Shown here one piece after another: positions 7,062 to 15,631 of a stretch of 64,000 nt of DNA (positions are counted from its first letter, which is position 1; every line of letters begins with the position of its first letter). The notes under the pieces are model-generated. The model was not told the origin of the DNA. It ran no database searches and saw only the letters and a list, made by a program, of their open reading frames with translations. Both the position numbers and the translations under genes were made by a program. The stretch comes from Microbacterium sp. JZ31. Lineage in GTDB: Bacteria > Actinomycetota > Actinomycetes > Actinomycetales > Microbacteriaceae. The stretch is taken from the NCBI RefSeq assembly GCF_016805985.1, contig NZ_CP017661.1, positions 62,001 to 126,000 of the forward strand. Direction: 5' to 3'.

Positions 7062-8744
7062 TCAGAAACGGCCCTCCGCGTCGAGCACGCGCAGCGCGAG
7101 GTGGGTCTCGAGACGCCGCGGCGAGACGTCCCAGCCGGCGCCGAGCAGAGCGCCGATGCGCTCGAGGCGCTGCCGCACGGTGTTGCGGTGCAGGTGCAGC
7201 AGCTCCGCCACGCGGGCGACGTTGCCGTCGGTCTCGAGATAGACGTACGCGGTGCGGGTGAGGTCGGCATCCCGCACGCGGTCGTACTCGCGCAGCGGGT
7301 CGATCGCGGCGGTCAGGCTCTGCGGCAGGTCCCCGCGGTGGGCGAGGTCGAGCAGGGCGCCCAGCAGGCCCAGCTCTGCGCCGTCGAGCACGCCGTCGCG
7401 TCCGAGCGTCGTGAGCGAGCCCAGCGCGAGCTCGGCGCGGCGGTGGGCGTCGCCGAGCCGGCGGACGTCCGAGGTGGGCCCGCCGAGACCGGCGCGCAGC
7501 CGCCAGCCGTGTGCCGCGAACACGGGCCGCAGAAGCCGCTCCCAGTCGGGATCGGCGGTCACGAGGCACAGGTGGTCGTGGTGCGCCGCCATCATGACCG
7601 AGCGGGTGCCGAGGCTGCGCACGGCCTGCAGCCGCCGCCGGCGATCGGCATCCGGCGCCTCGATCACGACGGACCACAGCGGCTCGCCGGGCTGCAGGCC
7701 CCAGCGCTGCAGGCGCCGCTCGAGCCGCTCGCGCGGCACGTCGGCGCGCTCGAGCAGATCGTCGAGCACCTCGGACTGCAGGCGCAGATCCGCATCCTCC
7801 TCTGCCCGCGCGAACAGCAGCGCGAGAGCGACGTGCACGGCCACGCGCTCGAGCAGCGCCTGCGCGGGGGCGTCGAGCGCCCGCCCCGCCACCAGCACGC
7901 CGAGCCGCTCGCCCGCCGCGGTGACGGCGACGGATCCGGGGGCGTCGTCGGGGGCGGGAGCCGCGGTCGTCGCGCTGAGCACGCCCCCGTCCGGATCGCG
8001 CAGCCACAGGTCGCACGCCAGCACGCTCTGCCCGATGCCGAGCACCCGCCCGATGTCGGGCGTGACCATCACGGCGTCCATCAGCCGGTCGTCGAGCTCG
8101 AGCACCTGCGTGATCAGTGCGAGCTCCGACGCGCTGCGCTGCTGCTGGCGGACGAGATCCTCCGCGAGCCGGTTCGCGGCCTCGAACCGCATGGAGTTGT
8201 CGAGCGCGACCGCCGCGATCGTGCCGAGCGAGTCGACGAGCGACACCTCCTGCGGCGAGAACACGCGGGGACGCCGCTCGGCGACGACGAGCGCGCCCAT
8301 CACGCGTCCCGCGACCGTGAGCGGGACGCCCATGATGGCGTGCACGCCCTCGGCGCGCACGATCTCGTCGATCTCCGGCACGTGCACGAGCGCGGCGTCC
8401 GCCAGGTAGTCGGACGACTGGAAGGGCGCCAGCCCCCGCGCGACCTCTCCCAGCACGCCGGTGCCGAGCGGCTGCCGCAGCGTGCGGTACGCCTGGGTCG
8501 CGACGCCGTCGGTGTACCGGATCGCCGTGACGCCGGCCTCCACGTCGGTGAGCGCGAAGTACGCCATGTCCGTGCCCACGATCGCGCGCGTGCGGCGCAC
8601 GATCGTCTGCAGCACGGCGTCGACATCGCGCAGCGCCGTGATGTCCGTCGCGGTGTCGAGCAGGACGCGCAGCAGCTCCTCGCGCGAGCGGTCGGCCGTC
8701 GGCGGCGGGTCTGGAGTGTGCGCCATGACCACATTCACGCACAT
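7062..8744 (-). CDS. PucR/CdaR-family transcriptional regulator with GAF domain
   Basis: A 560-residue activator-type regulator. The N-terminal part (about 20-180) is GAF-like (LRDVDAVLQTIVRRTRAIVGTDMAYFAL pattern), the middle (about 300-450) is the CdaR-type region, and the C-terminus holds the PucR helix-turn-helix (DGNVARVAELLHLHRNTVRQ). Family members often activate catabolic genes after binding a small ligand in GAF. It is divergent from the alcohol dehydrogenase, 53 bases away, so that gene is the likely target. The start is uncertain: ATG 8744 or ATG 8726 (MAHTPD); neither has a clear ribosome binding site. Confidence 0.88.
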   Translation of the reverse strand: MCVNVVMAHTPDPPPTADRSREELLRVLLDTATDITALRDVDAVLQTIVRRTRAIVGTDMAYFALTDVEAGVTAIRYTDGVATQAYRTLRQPLGTGVLGEVARGLAPFQSSDYLADAALVHVPEIDEIVRAEGVHAIMGVPLTVAGRVMGALVVAERRPRVFSPQEVSLVDSLGTIAAVALDNSMRFEAANRLAEDLVRQQQRSASELALITQVLELDDRLMDAVMVTPDIGRVLGIGQSVLACDLWLRDPDGGVLSATTAAPAPDDAPGSVAVTAAGERLGVLVAGRALDAPAQALLERVAVHVALALLFARAEEDADLRLQSEVLDDLLERADVPRERLERRLQRWGLQPGEPLWSVVIEAPDADRRRRLQAVRSLGTRSVMMAAHHDHLCLVTADPDWERLLRPVFAAHGWRLRAGLGGPTSDVRRLGDAHRRAELALGSLTTLGRDGVLDGAELGLLGALLDLAHRGDLPQSLTAAIDPLREYDRVRDADLTRTAYVYLETDGNVARVAELLHLHRNTVRQRLERIGALLGAGWDVSPRRLETHLALRVLDAEGRF

Positions 8745-8785
8745 CCGGTGTCTGCGCGCACGTCGAGCGCCGCCGATCCGGTCGC

Positions 8786-8791
8786 TAGATT
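8786..8791 (+). promoter_or_regulatory. Leaderless -10 box of the alcohol dehydrogenase gene
   Basis: TAGATT ends 6 bases before ATG 8798. This places transcription start at or next to the start codon, a leaderless arrangement common in actinobacteria. No Shine-Dalgarno sequence precedes the gene, in agreement. Confidence 0.6.
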
Positions 8792-8797
8792 CGGCAC

Positions 8798-9904
8798 ATG
8801 CGCATCACGGGAGCCGTGCTCGAGGAGATCGGACGGGAGCGGCCCTACGCCGCGTCCGCCCCCATCACGGTCACGGAGCTCGAGCTCGGCGAACCCGGCC
8901 CGACCGAGGTGCTCGTTCGCATCGAGGCGGCCGGCGTGTGCCACTCCGACCTGTCGGTCGTCGACGGCAATCGCGTGCGCCCGACGCCCATGCTGCTCGG
9001 ACACGAGGCCGCCGGGATCGTCGTCTCGGCCGGGGCGGAGGTCCCCGACCTCGAGCCCGGGCAGCGCGTCGTGATGGCGTTCCTGCCGCGCTGCGAGGAC
9101 TGTGCCGGATGCGCGACGGGCGGTCGCCTGCCGTGCGTGAACGGCACCCGCGCGAACAATGCGGGAACGCTGCTGCACGGCTCACGGCATCTCACCCGCG
9201 AGGGCGAGGAGGTCTTCCACCACCTCGGCGTCTCGGGCTTCGCGACCCACGCGGTCGTCGATCGCGCATCGCTCGTGCCGATCGGATCGGACGTGCCGGC
9301 GGAGGTCGCCGCGGTGCTGGGATGCGCCGTGCTGACGGGCGGCGGCGCGCTGCTCAACGCCGTGCAGCCCGAGCAGGGCGACACCGTGATGGTCGTCGGC
9401 CTCGGCGGCGTCGGCATGTCGGCCCTCATCTCGACGATCGCCGACGGCCGCGCGGACGTCATCGCGGTCGACAGCCTGCCCGAGAAGCTCGCCCTCGCGC
9501 GGGAGCTCGGCGCCGTCGCCGCATACACGCCGGCGGAGGTGGCCGAACGGGGCATCACGGCCGATCACGCGCTCGAGTGCGCCGGCCACCCGCGGGCGTT
9601 CGAGACCGCGTTCCAGGCGACGCGACCCGGGGGCCGCACCGTGACGGTCGGGCTGCCGAACCCCGAGGCGCGCGTGTCGATCTCGCCGCTGGCGATCACG
9701 GGCGAGGCGCGCACGATCATCGGCAGCTATCTGGGCTCCGCCGTGCCCGCGCGCGACATCCCCCGCTTCGCCGAGTGGTGGCGCGCCGGACGGCTCCCGG
9801 TCGAGCGGCTGATCTCCCGCCGGATCCGGCTCGACGAGATCAACGACGCCATGGACGAGCTCGCCGAGGGGCGCGCCGTGCGCCAGGTCATCCTGTTCGA
9901 CTGA
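8798..9904 (+). CDS. Zinc-dependent alcohol dehydrogenase (medium-chain, class III-like)
   Basis: A 368-residue NAD(P)-dependent MDR dehydrogenase. Catalytic zinc ligands are visible in GVCHSD (Cys about 47) and GHEAAG (His about 68). The structural zinc loop is CEDCAGCATGGRLPC (four Cys, spacing 2-2-7), and the nucleotide-binding glycines are VVGLGGVGMS (about 205). It interconverts an alcohol and an aldehyde; the substrate cannot be read. It is divergent from the PucR regulator and convergent with an SDR, suggesting a small alcohol-oxidation module. CTGACGC (9901-9907) and GCGTCAG (9932-9938) at the two facing stop codons could pair as a weak shared terminator. Confidence 0.92.
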   Translation: MRITGAVLEEIGRERPYAASAPITVTELELGEPGPTEVLVRIEAAGVCHSDLSVVDGNRVRPTPMLLGHEAAGIVVSAGAEVPDLEPGQRVVMAFLPRCEDCAGCATGGRLPCVNGTRANNAGTLLHGSRHLTREGEEVFHHLGVSGFATHAVVDRASLVPIGSDVPAEVAAVLGCAVLTGGGALLNAVQPEQGDTVMVVGLGGVGMSALISTIADGRADVIAVDSLPEKLALARELGAVAAYTPAEVAERGITADHALECAGHPRAFETAFQATRPGGRTVTVGLPNPEARVSISPLAITGEARTIIGSYLGSAVPARDIPRFAEWWRAGRLPVERLISRRIRLDEINDAMDELAEGRAVRQVILFD

Positions 9905-9934
9905 CGCGCCCTCCCGCCAGCAGTCGGCACGGCG

Positions 9935-10759
9935 TCAGATGCGGCGCCAGTCGTCGCTCTCGAGCGCGGCGCCCGCCATGGGGCCCATCTGCAGCATCCC
10001 GCCGTCGACGGGCCAGCTCGCGCCGGTGACGTACGAGGAGGCGGGCGAGGCCAGGAACGCGATCACGGCCGCGATCTCCTCCGGCACGCCCGGCCGGCCG
10101 AGCGGAATGCCGGGGCGGTGCGTCTGCTCGGCGTCGCCCGGATCGATCCCGGTCATGGGCGTCGCGATCATGCCCGGCGCGACCGCGTTCACCGTGATGC
10201 CGTGCTCGGCCAGCTCGATCGCCATCGTCTTCAGCAGTCCGCCCAGGCCGTGCTTGGCGGCGTCGTAGGCCGAGGATCCCATCAGCGGCTGGTGCTCGTG
10301 CACGCTCGTGACGCCGATGATGCGGCCGCCGCGGCCGCGCGAGGCCATGAGGCGTGCGGCGCGCTGCATCACGACGAACGCCCCCTCGAGGTCCGTCGTC
10401 ACGACGCGGCGCCAGCCCTCGAGGTCGACATCGAGGAACGGCACGCTGTCGCCCGTGCCGGCGTTGTTGACGAACACGTCGACGCCGCCGAGCTCCTCCG
10501 CCATGCGGTCGATCACGTCGCCGCAGGCGGGGACGTCGGAGACGTCGAGCTGCGCCACGACGGCCTTGCGGCCCTCGGCCTCGACGAGGCGCGCGGTCTC
10601 CTTCGCGCCGTCCTCGTCCGAGTGCCACGTCACGCCGACCTCCATGCCGGCGCGGGCGAGGGCGACGGCCGTCGCGCGACCGATGCCGGAGTCGGAGGCG
10701 GTCACGATCGCGGTCGTGGGTTGGAAGGAGAGGGCTTCGGTGGTCGGTTCGTCGCTCAT
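9935..10759 (-). CDS. SDR-family oxidoreductase
   Basis: A 274-residue short-chain dehydrogenase. It has the cofactor loop TASDSGIGRA (classical TGxxxGxG with small changes), NNAG at about 99, catalytic Ser in GVTSVHEH, YDAAK (YxxxK) at about 166, and C-terminal PVDGGMLQMGP. ATG 10759 (MSDEPTTEAL) fits family length; longer in-frame extensions upstream are not protein-like and run antisense to the aminopeptidase. The ATSDG-like change in the first glycine motif does not by itself imply loss of activity. Substrate unknown; many homologues are annotated as general sugar or acyl-alcohol dehydrogenases. Confidence 0.9.
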   Translation of the reverse strand: MSDEPTTEALSFQPTTAIVTASDSGIGRATAVALARAGMEVGVTWHSDEDGAKETARLVEAEGRKAVVAQLDVSDVPACGDVIDRMAEELGGVDVFVNNAGTGDSVPFLDVDLEGWRRVVTTDLEGAFVVMQRAARLMASRGRGGRIIGVTSVHEHQPLMGSSAYDAAKHGLGGLLKTMAIELAEHGITVNAVAPGMIATPMTGIDPGDAEQTHRPGIPLGRPGVPEEIAAVIAFLASPASSYVTGASWPVDGGMLQMGPMAGAALESDDWRRI

Positions 10760-10855
10760 GCCCTCATTGCACCCGCGCGCGGCGACATCCGGAATCGCCT
10801 TGACAACCGCGCACCGAGCGCGCTCGTGTTTGCCGAGCACGCATGCGATCGTGGG

Positions 10856-11797
10856 GTGTCTCCGGGGATCGAGCCGTTCGCACACGGAAGCCTGCAGCGC
10901 CCGGACGGCGACAGCGTCTTCTGGGAGACCTCGGGAAACCCGGACGGCGAAGCCGCCCTCTATCTCCACGGCGGCCCCGGCGGCGGGCTCGGCAACGGCG
11001 GATACCGACGCCGCTTCGATCCGGACCGCTTCCTGATCGTCGGTCTCGACCAGCGGGGATGCGGGCGCAGCACGCCGTGGGCGATCGACGCGCTCGACAG
11101 GCTGGACGACAACACCACGCAGCGGCTGCTCGAGGACATCGAGGCGCTGCGCGCGCACCTCGGCGTCGAGCGCTGGCTCCTGCACGGCGTCTCGTGGGGG
11201 AGCAGTCTCGCGCTCGAGTACGCGCTCGCACACCCTCAACGGGTCACGGGGATCGTGCTGACCGCGGTGACGTCGGGGGCGAGGTCCGAGGTGGACTGGC
11301 TGACCGAGGGCGTGGGGCGGCTGTTCCCGGAGGCCTGGCATGACTTCGCGCAGGGGGCCCTCGCGGCGGGCGAGCGCGTCGTGGAGTGGTACGCCCGACG
11401 GCTGCGCGATCCGGAGCCGTCGGTGCGCTCCGCGGCGGCCGACGCGTGGGACCGGTGGGAGCAGACGCACGTCTCGCTGGCTCCCGGATGGAAGCCCGGC
11501 CCGCTGTTCGAGGATCGCCGCGAGCGCGAGAACTTCGCGACGCTCGTCACGCACTACTGGTCGCACGACTGCTTCCTGTCCGCGCCGATCATCGACCGCG
11601 TGCATCGCCTTTCGGGGATCCCCGGGTCGCTCATCCACGGTCGCCGCGACGTCAGCAGCCCCGCCGACACCGCATGGGAGCTGCACAGGCGCTGGCCGGA
11701 CGCGGCGCTGCACATCATCGACGACGAGGGTCACGGCGGGCCGCTGATGCGCGAGCTGACGATCGCGGAGATCGATCGGATCTCGCGGCTCTGCTGA
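10856..11797 (+). CDS. pip: Prolyl aminopeptidase (alpha/beta hydrolase)
   Basis: A 313-residue cytosolic serine peptidase (S33) that removes N-terminal proline. Visible: LYLHGGPGGGL (oxyanion-hole HGGPG), DQRGCGRS, nucleophile elbow GVSWGSSLALEYALAHP (GxSxG, Ser about 110), the acid region SLIHGRRDVSSP and the catalytic His in GHGGP near the end. GTG 10856 is chosen so that the protein begins close to the family N-terminus (SPGIEPFAHG); there is no strong ribosome binding site. GTG 10826 is an alternative. Confidence 0.9.
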   Translation: MSPGIEPFAHGSLQRPDGDSVFWETSGNPDGEAALYLHGGPGGGLGNGGYRRRFDPDRFLIVGLDQRGCGRSTPWAIDALDRLDDNTTQRLLEDIEALRAHLGVERWLLHGVSWGSSLALEYALAHPQRVTGIVLTAVTSGARSEVDWLTEGVGRLFPEAWHDFAQGALAAGERVVEWYARRLRDPEPSVRSAAADAWDRWEQTHVSLAPGWKPGPLFEDRRERENFATLVTHYWSHDCFLSAPIIDRVHRLSGIPGSLIHGRRDVSSPADTAWELHRRWPDAALHIIDDEGHGGPLMRELTIAEIDRISRLC

Positions 11798-11874
11798 CCC
11801 CGGTTCGAGTGGGGGCGGACAGCCCGCGCGTCAGCGCCCATGCTGGCGCGATCTCGCGGACGGGAGTACAGTGT

Positions 11875-11908
11875 GTGCGTAAAGCGCACGGGTGTTCGCA
11901 CAGCGAAC
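11875..11908 (+). promoter_or_regulatory. Tandem 15-bp operators upstream of pcaI (IclR/PcaR type)
   Basis: Two dyads of equal design: GTGCG-N5-CGCAC at 11875-11889 and GTTCG-N5-CGAAC at 11894-11908, centres 19 bases apart. From memory, the PcaR operator of Pseudomonas combines one GTTCG and one CGCAC half-site with the same 5-base spacer, so both half-site types match. TACAGT at about 11867 could be the -10 box, placing the dyads over the start of the transcript. The cognate regulator is probably the IclR gene at 14630. Confidence 0.65.
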
Positions 11909-11928
11909 GACGCCAGCAAGGAGGCCGG

Positions 11929-12669
11929 ATGATCGACAAGACCGTCGCGAGCGTCGAGGACGCCGTCGCCGGGATCGAGGACGGCTCGACGATCATGATC
12001 GGCGGCTTCGGCCGCGCGGGTCAGCCCGTCGAGCTCATCGACGCCCTGATCGCGCACGGCGCGAGCGATCTGACGATCGTGAACAACAACGCGGGCAACG
12101 GCGACACGGGGCTCGCGGCGCTCCTCGCCGCGGGGCGCGTGCGCAAGATCATCTGCTCGTTCCCGCGGCAGAGCGACTCGTGGGTCTTCGACGGCCTGTA
12201 CCGCGGCGGTGAGATCGAGCTCGAGCTCGTGCCGCAGGGGAACCTCGCCGAGCGCATCCGCGCGGCCGGCGCGGGCATCGGCGCGTTCTTCTCGCCCACC
12301 GGCGTCGGCACGCAGCTCGCCGAGGGCAAGGAGGAGCGCGAGATCGACGGGCGCCGCTACGTGCTCGAATACCCCATCAAGGCCGATTACGCCCTGATCA
12401 GCGCCCTGAAGGGGGACCGCTGGGGGAACCTCGTCTACCGCGAGACCGCGCGCAACTTCGGTCCCATCATGGCGACGGCCGCCGCGACCACCATCGCGCA
12501 GGTCGACGAGACCGTCGAGCTCGGATCGCTCGACCCCGAGAACGTCGTGACGCCGGGCATCTTCGTCGACCGCGTCGTCGCCGTCGGCCCGCGCCGCTGG
12601 CTCGAGGACGGCGCATTCGTCGGCAACGTCGACATCGAGGGCCGTCCGCTGGAAGGAGCGAAGCAGTGA
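11929..12669 (+). CDS. pcaI: 3-oxoadipate CoA-transferase subunit A
   Basis: A 246-residue alpha subunit of the class I CoA-transferase that moves CoA from succinyl-CoA to 3-oxoadipate. It has the family N-terminus (MIDKTVASVEDAVAGI), the CoA-binding GGFGRAGQP loop at about 24, and the conserved EYPIKADYALI region. AAGGAGG lies 4 bases before ATG 11929. It overlaps pcaJ by GTGA, and pcaF follows, so the substrate assignment rests mainly on the operon. An acetoacetate-using SCOT is the alternative. Confidence 0.92.
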   Translation: MIDKTVASVEDAVAGIEDGSTIMIGGFGRAGQPVELIDALIAHGASDLTIVNNNAGNGDTGLAALLAAGRVRKIICSFPRQSDSWVFDGLYRGGEIELELVPQGNLAERIRAAGAGIGAFFSPTGVGTQLAEGKEEREIDGRRYVLEYPIKADYALISALKGDRWGNLVYRETARNFGPIMATAAATTIAQVDETVELGSLDPENVVTPGIFVDRVVAVGPRRWLEDGAFVGNVDIEGRPLEGAKQ

Positions 12670-13313
12670 CCACCCGCATCAGCCGCGACGATCTCGCCGC
12701 GCGCATCGCCGCCGACATCGCCGAGGGCTCGTACGTGAACCTCGGCATCGGCGCCCCGACGCTCGTCGCGAACTTCCTGCCCGCCGACCAGGAGATCATC
12801 CTGCACACCGAGAACGGGCTGCTCGGCATGGGCGAGGCGCCCGCGCCCGACCGGATCGACCCGGACCTGATCAACGCCGGCAAGCAGCCCGTCACGGCTC
12901 AGCCGGGCGCCGCCTACTTCCACCACGCCGACTCGTTCGCGATGATGCGCGGCGGTCACCTCGACGTGTGCGTGCTCGGCGCGTTCCAGGTCTCCCAGAC
13001 GGGCGACCTGGCGAACTGGTCGACCGGCGCGCCCAGCGCCATCCCCGCCGTCGGCGGCGCCATGGACCTCGCGATCGGTGCCAAGCAGGTGTTCGTGATG
13101 ACCGACCTGCTGACCAAGCAGGGCGAGTCGAAGCTCGTCGCGGAGTGCAGCTATCCGCTCACGGGGGTCGGATGCGTCACGCGCGTGTACACCGATCACG
13201 CCGTGTTCGACGTCACGGAGGACGGCTTCCGCGTGCGCGAGCTGTTCGGCGACAACACCGTCGACGGACTCGAGGAGCTCACCGGCCTCACTCTCACCGC
13301 TCCCGCTCGTTGA
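12666..13313 (+). CDS. pcaJ: 3-oxoadipate CoA-transferase subunit B
   Basis: A 215-residue beta subunit carrying the catalytic Glu of class I CoA-transferases, in HTENGLLGMG (about residue 51), with the glycine-rich NLGIGAPT loop at about 27. It begins with GTG in a 4-base overlap with pcaI. The stop codon lies within the left arm of a long inverted repeat (13306-13418), so the present C-terminus may have been set by that element. Confidence 0.93.
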   Translation: MTTRISRDDLAARIAADIAEGSYVNLGIGAPTLVANFLPADQEIILHTENGLLGMGEAPAPDRIDPDLINAGKQPVTAQPGAAYFHHADSFAMMRGGHLDVCVLGAFQVSQTGDLANWSTGAPSAIPAVGGAMDLAIGAKQVFVMTDLLTKQGESKLVAECSYPLTGVGCVTRVYTDHAVFDVTEDGFRVRELFGDNTVDGLEELTGLTLTAPAR

Positions 13314-13418
13314 GCGAGGAGCGTCAGCGACGAGTCGAAACGCAGCACCGACGAACTCGCTCCACCCCGCACGCAGTCCGGGCCGTTTCGACTCGGTCGT
13401 TCCTCCCTCGCTCAACGA
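13306..13418. repeat. REP-like imperfect inverted repeat between pcaJ and pcaF
   Basis: The left arm starts CTCGTTGAGCGAGGA (13306-13320) and ends CGAGTCGAAAC (13331-13341). The right arm starts GTTTCGACTCG (13385-13395) and ends TCGCTCAACGA (13408-13418). The outer and inner blocks of the arms are complementary, with a diverged middle. The TGA of pcaJ lies inside the left arm. From memory, similar palindromes are common between genes in Microbacteriaceae; only one copy is visible here. It sits inside an operon, so strong termination would separate pcaF from pcaIJ. Confidence 0.65.
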
Positions 13419-13440
13419 ACGAGGGGAGAGGAGAACAGCA

Positions 13441-14607
13441 GTGACCAGCACGTACATCTACGACGCCGTCCGCACGCCGTTCGGCAAGGCGGCCGGCGCC
13501 CTGTCCGGCGTCCGTCCCGACGATCTGGCCGCCACCGTCATGAAGGCGGCCGTCGCGCGCACGGGCCTCGACCCGGCGCTCGTCGAGGACGTCATCTTCG
13601 GCGACGCGAACCAGGCGGGCGAGGACAACCGCAACGTCGCGCGCTTCGGCGCCCTGCTCGCCGGCTTCCCCGTCACGGTGCCGGGCGTGACCGTCAACCG
13701 CCTGTGCGGCTCCTCGGTCGAGGCCGTCATCCAGGGATCGCGGGCGATCGAGGCGGGCGACCACCGCGTCGTCCTCACGGGCGGCGTCGAGTCGATGAGC
13801 CGCGCGCCGTACGTCGTCGAGAAGTCCGCCAAGCCCTACCCCGCCGTCGGCAACCAGACGATGTGGAACACCGCGATCGGCTGGCGCATGACGAACCGTG
13901 CGCTGCGGTCGGAGTGGACCATCTCGAACGGCGAGAGCGCCGAGAAGCTCGCCGCGATCTACGACATCTCGCGCCACGACCAGGACGCGTTCTCGGTGCG
14001 CAGCCACGACCTCGCCGCCAAGGCGTGGGCCGACGGCATGTACGACGCCGAGATCGTGCAGGTCGAGGGCGCCGAGCTGGCGCGCGACGAGGGAATCCGC
14101 GACGGCCCGAGCGTCGAGAAGCTCGCGACCCTCAAGGCGCTGTTCGCCACGGACGGCTCGGTCACGGCGGGCAACTCCTCGTCGATCAATGACGGGGCGT
14201 CGGCGGTGCTGCTGGGCGCCGAGGGGGCGATCGACGTCGAGCCGCTCGCGCGCATCGCGGGCCGCGGCGTGCACGGCAACGAGCCCGACGTGTTCGGCGT
14301 CGCCCCCGTCGAGGCGGCGAACAAGGCTCTCGCCCGCGCGGGCAGGACGTGGGCGGACGTCGACTTCGTCGAGCTGAACGAGGCGTTCGCGTCGCAGAGC
14401 CTGGCGTGCATCCGGCAGTGGGACATCGACCCCGAGAAGGTCAACATCCACGGCGGCGCGATCGCGATCGGGCACCCGCTCGGCGCATCCGGTGGACGCA
14501 TCATCGGCCACGCGGCGCAGGAGCTGAAGCGCCGCGGCGGGGGCGTCGCGGTCGCGACCCTCTGCATCGGCGTGGGGCAGGGCCTCGCGGTCGTGCTCGA
14601 GCGCTGA
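13441..14607 (+). CDS. pcaF: 3-oxoadipyl-CoA thiolase (acetyl-CoA acyltransferase)
   Basis: A 388-residue thiolase that splits 3-oxoadipyl-CoA into succinyl-CoA and acetyl-CoA. The nucleophile Cys is in NRLCGSSVEA (about residue 88). The catalytic His is in GGAIAIGHPLGASGGR (about 346) and the second Cys in TLCIGVGQG (about 376). GTG 13441 follows GGAGAGGAGAA. Placement after pcaIJ supports the beta-ketoadipate role over general beta-oxidation. Confidence 0.92.
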   Translation: MTSTYIYDAVRTPFGKAAGALSGVRPDDLAATVMKAAVARTGLDPALVEDVIFGDANQAGEDNRNVARFGALLAGFPVTVPGVTVNRLCGSSVEAVIQGSRAIEAGDHRVVLTGGVESMSRAPYVVEKSAKPYPAVGNQTMWNTAIGWRMTNRALRSEWTISNGESAEKLAAIYDISRHDQDAFSVRSHDLAAKAWADGMYDAEIVQVEGAELARDEGIRDGPSVEKLATLKALFATDGSVTAGNSSSINDGASAVLLGAEGAIDVEPLARIAGRGVHGNEPDVFGVAPVEAANKALARAGRTWADVDFVELNEAFASQSLACIRQWDIDPEKVNIHGGAIAIGHPLGASGGRIIGHAAQELKRRGGGVAVATLCIGVGQGLAVVLER

Positions 14608-14629
14608 GCGACCGTGAGAGAGTGACCGG

Positions 14630-15343
14630 ATGACCGAACCCGACGCGCGCGAGTACGTCCAGTCCTTCGCGCGCGGGCTCGCGGTCATCCGGGCCTTCGA
14701 CGCGGACCACCCGCGCCTCACGCTGAGCGAGGTCGCGGCGCGCGCCGACGTCACGCGCGCCGCGGCCCGGCGGTTCCTGATCACGCTCGAGCACCTCGGC
14801 TACGTTCGCAGCCTCGGGCGCGACTTCGAGCTCACGCCGCGCGTGCTCGAGCTCGGCTTCAGCTACCTCTCCGCTCTGTCCCTGCCCGAGGTCGTGCAGC
14901 CCCACCTCGAGCGGCTGTCGCGCGAGGTGGGCGAGAGCGTCTCGGCCGCGGTGCTCGACGGCGAGGACATCGTCTACGTCGCGCGCGTGCCGGTCCGCCG
15001 CATCCTGAGCGTCGGCATTCAGATCGGCACGCGCTTCCCCGCGCGCGACACGAGCATGGGCCGCGTGCTGCTCGCCGGCCGGCCCGAGCGCCCCGCGGAT
15101 GCGGCGTTCGCCGCGGAGCTCGACCGCATCGCCGCGCAGGGCTGGGCGATCGTGGAGGCCGGTCTCGAGCCCGGCCTGCGCTCTGTCGCCGCGCCCGTGC
15201 ACGGCCGCGACGGCCGCGTGATCGCGGCGGTCAACATCCCGACCTCGGCGAGCCTCGTCGCGATCGAGCGCCTGCGCGACGAGCACCTCCCCGCGCTGCT
15301 GCGCACCACGGCCGCGATCGACGCCGACCTGCGGCACCTCTAG
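14630..15343 (+). CDS. IclR-family regulator, probably PcaR-type
   Basis: A 237-residue regulator. The N-terminal winged helix (residues about 8-70) reads YVQSFARGLAVIRAFDADHPRLTLSEV, a start typical of the PcaR/PcaU/PobR branch. The C-terminal IclR effector domain includes VSAAVLDGEDIVYVARVP and RFPARDTSMGRVLLA. Located just downstream of pcaF and with matching 15-bp dyads before pcaI, it probably controls pcaIJF in response to 3-oxoadipate. Its stop overlaps the converging dodecin stop by 4 bases. Confidence 0.9.
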   Translation: MTEPDAREYVQSFARGLAVIRAFDADHPRLTLSEVAARADVTRAAARRFLITLEHLGYVRSLGRDFELTPRVLELGFSYLSALSLPEVVQPHLERLSREVGESVSAAVLDGEDIVYVARVPVRRILSVGIQIGTRFPARDTSMGRVLLAGRPERPADAAFAAELDRIAAQGWAIVEAGLEPGLRSVAAPVHGRDGRVIAAVNIPTSASLVAIERLRDEHLPALLRTTAAIDADLRHL

Positions 15344-15552
15344 GCGGGATCCTCCAGGCGGAAGCCCACCTTCAGCGTCACCTGGAAGTGCAGCACGCCC
15401 GTCTCGTCCGCGTGACCGCGCGTCGAGACGACCTCGAACCAGTCGATGTGGCGGATCGTCACGGCCGCCCGGTCCAGGGCGCTGCGGATCGCCGCATCCG
15501 TCCCGTCGGGCGACGATCCGACGATCTCGCTGACGCTGTAGGTGTGTGACAT
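15340..15552 (-). CDS. Dodecin (flavin/CoA-binding storage protein)
   Basis: A 70-residue protein matching dodecin over its whole length: YSVSEIVGSSPDG at the start, then RHIDWFEVVSTRG with the flavin-stacking Trp (about residue 38), and VTLKVGFRLED at the end. Dodecins form 12-mers that bind flavins and, in some bacteria, CoA. Presence at the end of a CoA-thioester pathway may be coincidental. GAGGACGAGG precedes ATG 15552. Confidence 0.95.
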   Translation of the reverse strand: MSHTYSVSEIVGSSPDGTDAAIRSALDRAAVTIRHIDWFEVVSTRGHADETGVLHFQVTLKVGFRLEDPA

Positions 15553-15631
15553 CCTCGTCCTCCGCTCCCGCCGCCGTCCGACGGCTCGGGGCCAGTCTGC
15601 TCCGCGCGGCCGCGGGAGGGAAGGATCCGGG

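Noticed and set aside
13306..13418. Reading the inverted repeat as an attachment site or transposon end pair
   Set aside because: There is no mobile gene between the arms, only about 45 bases, and no target-site duplication could be made out.
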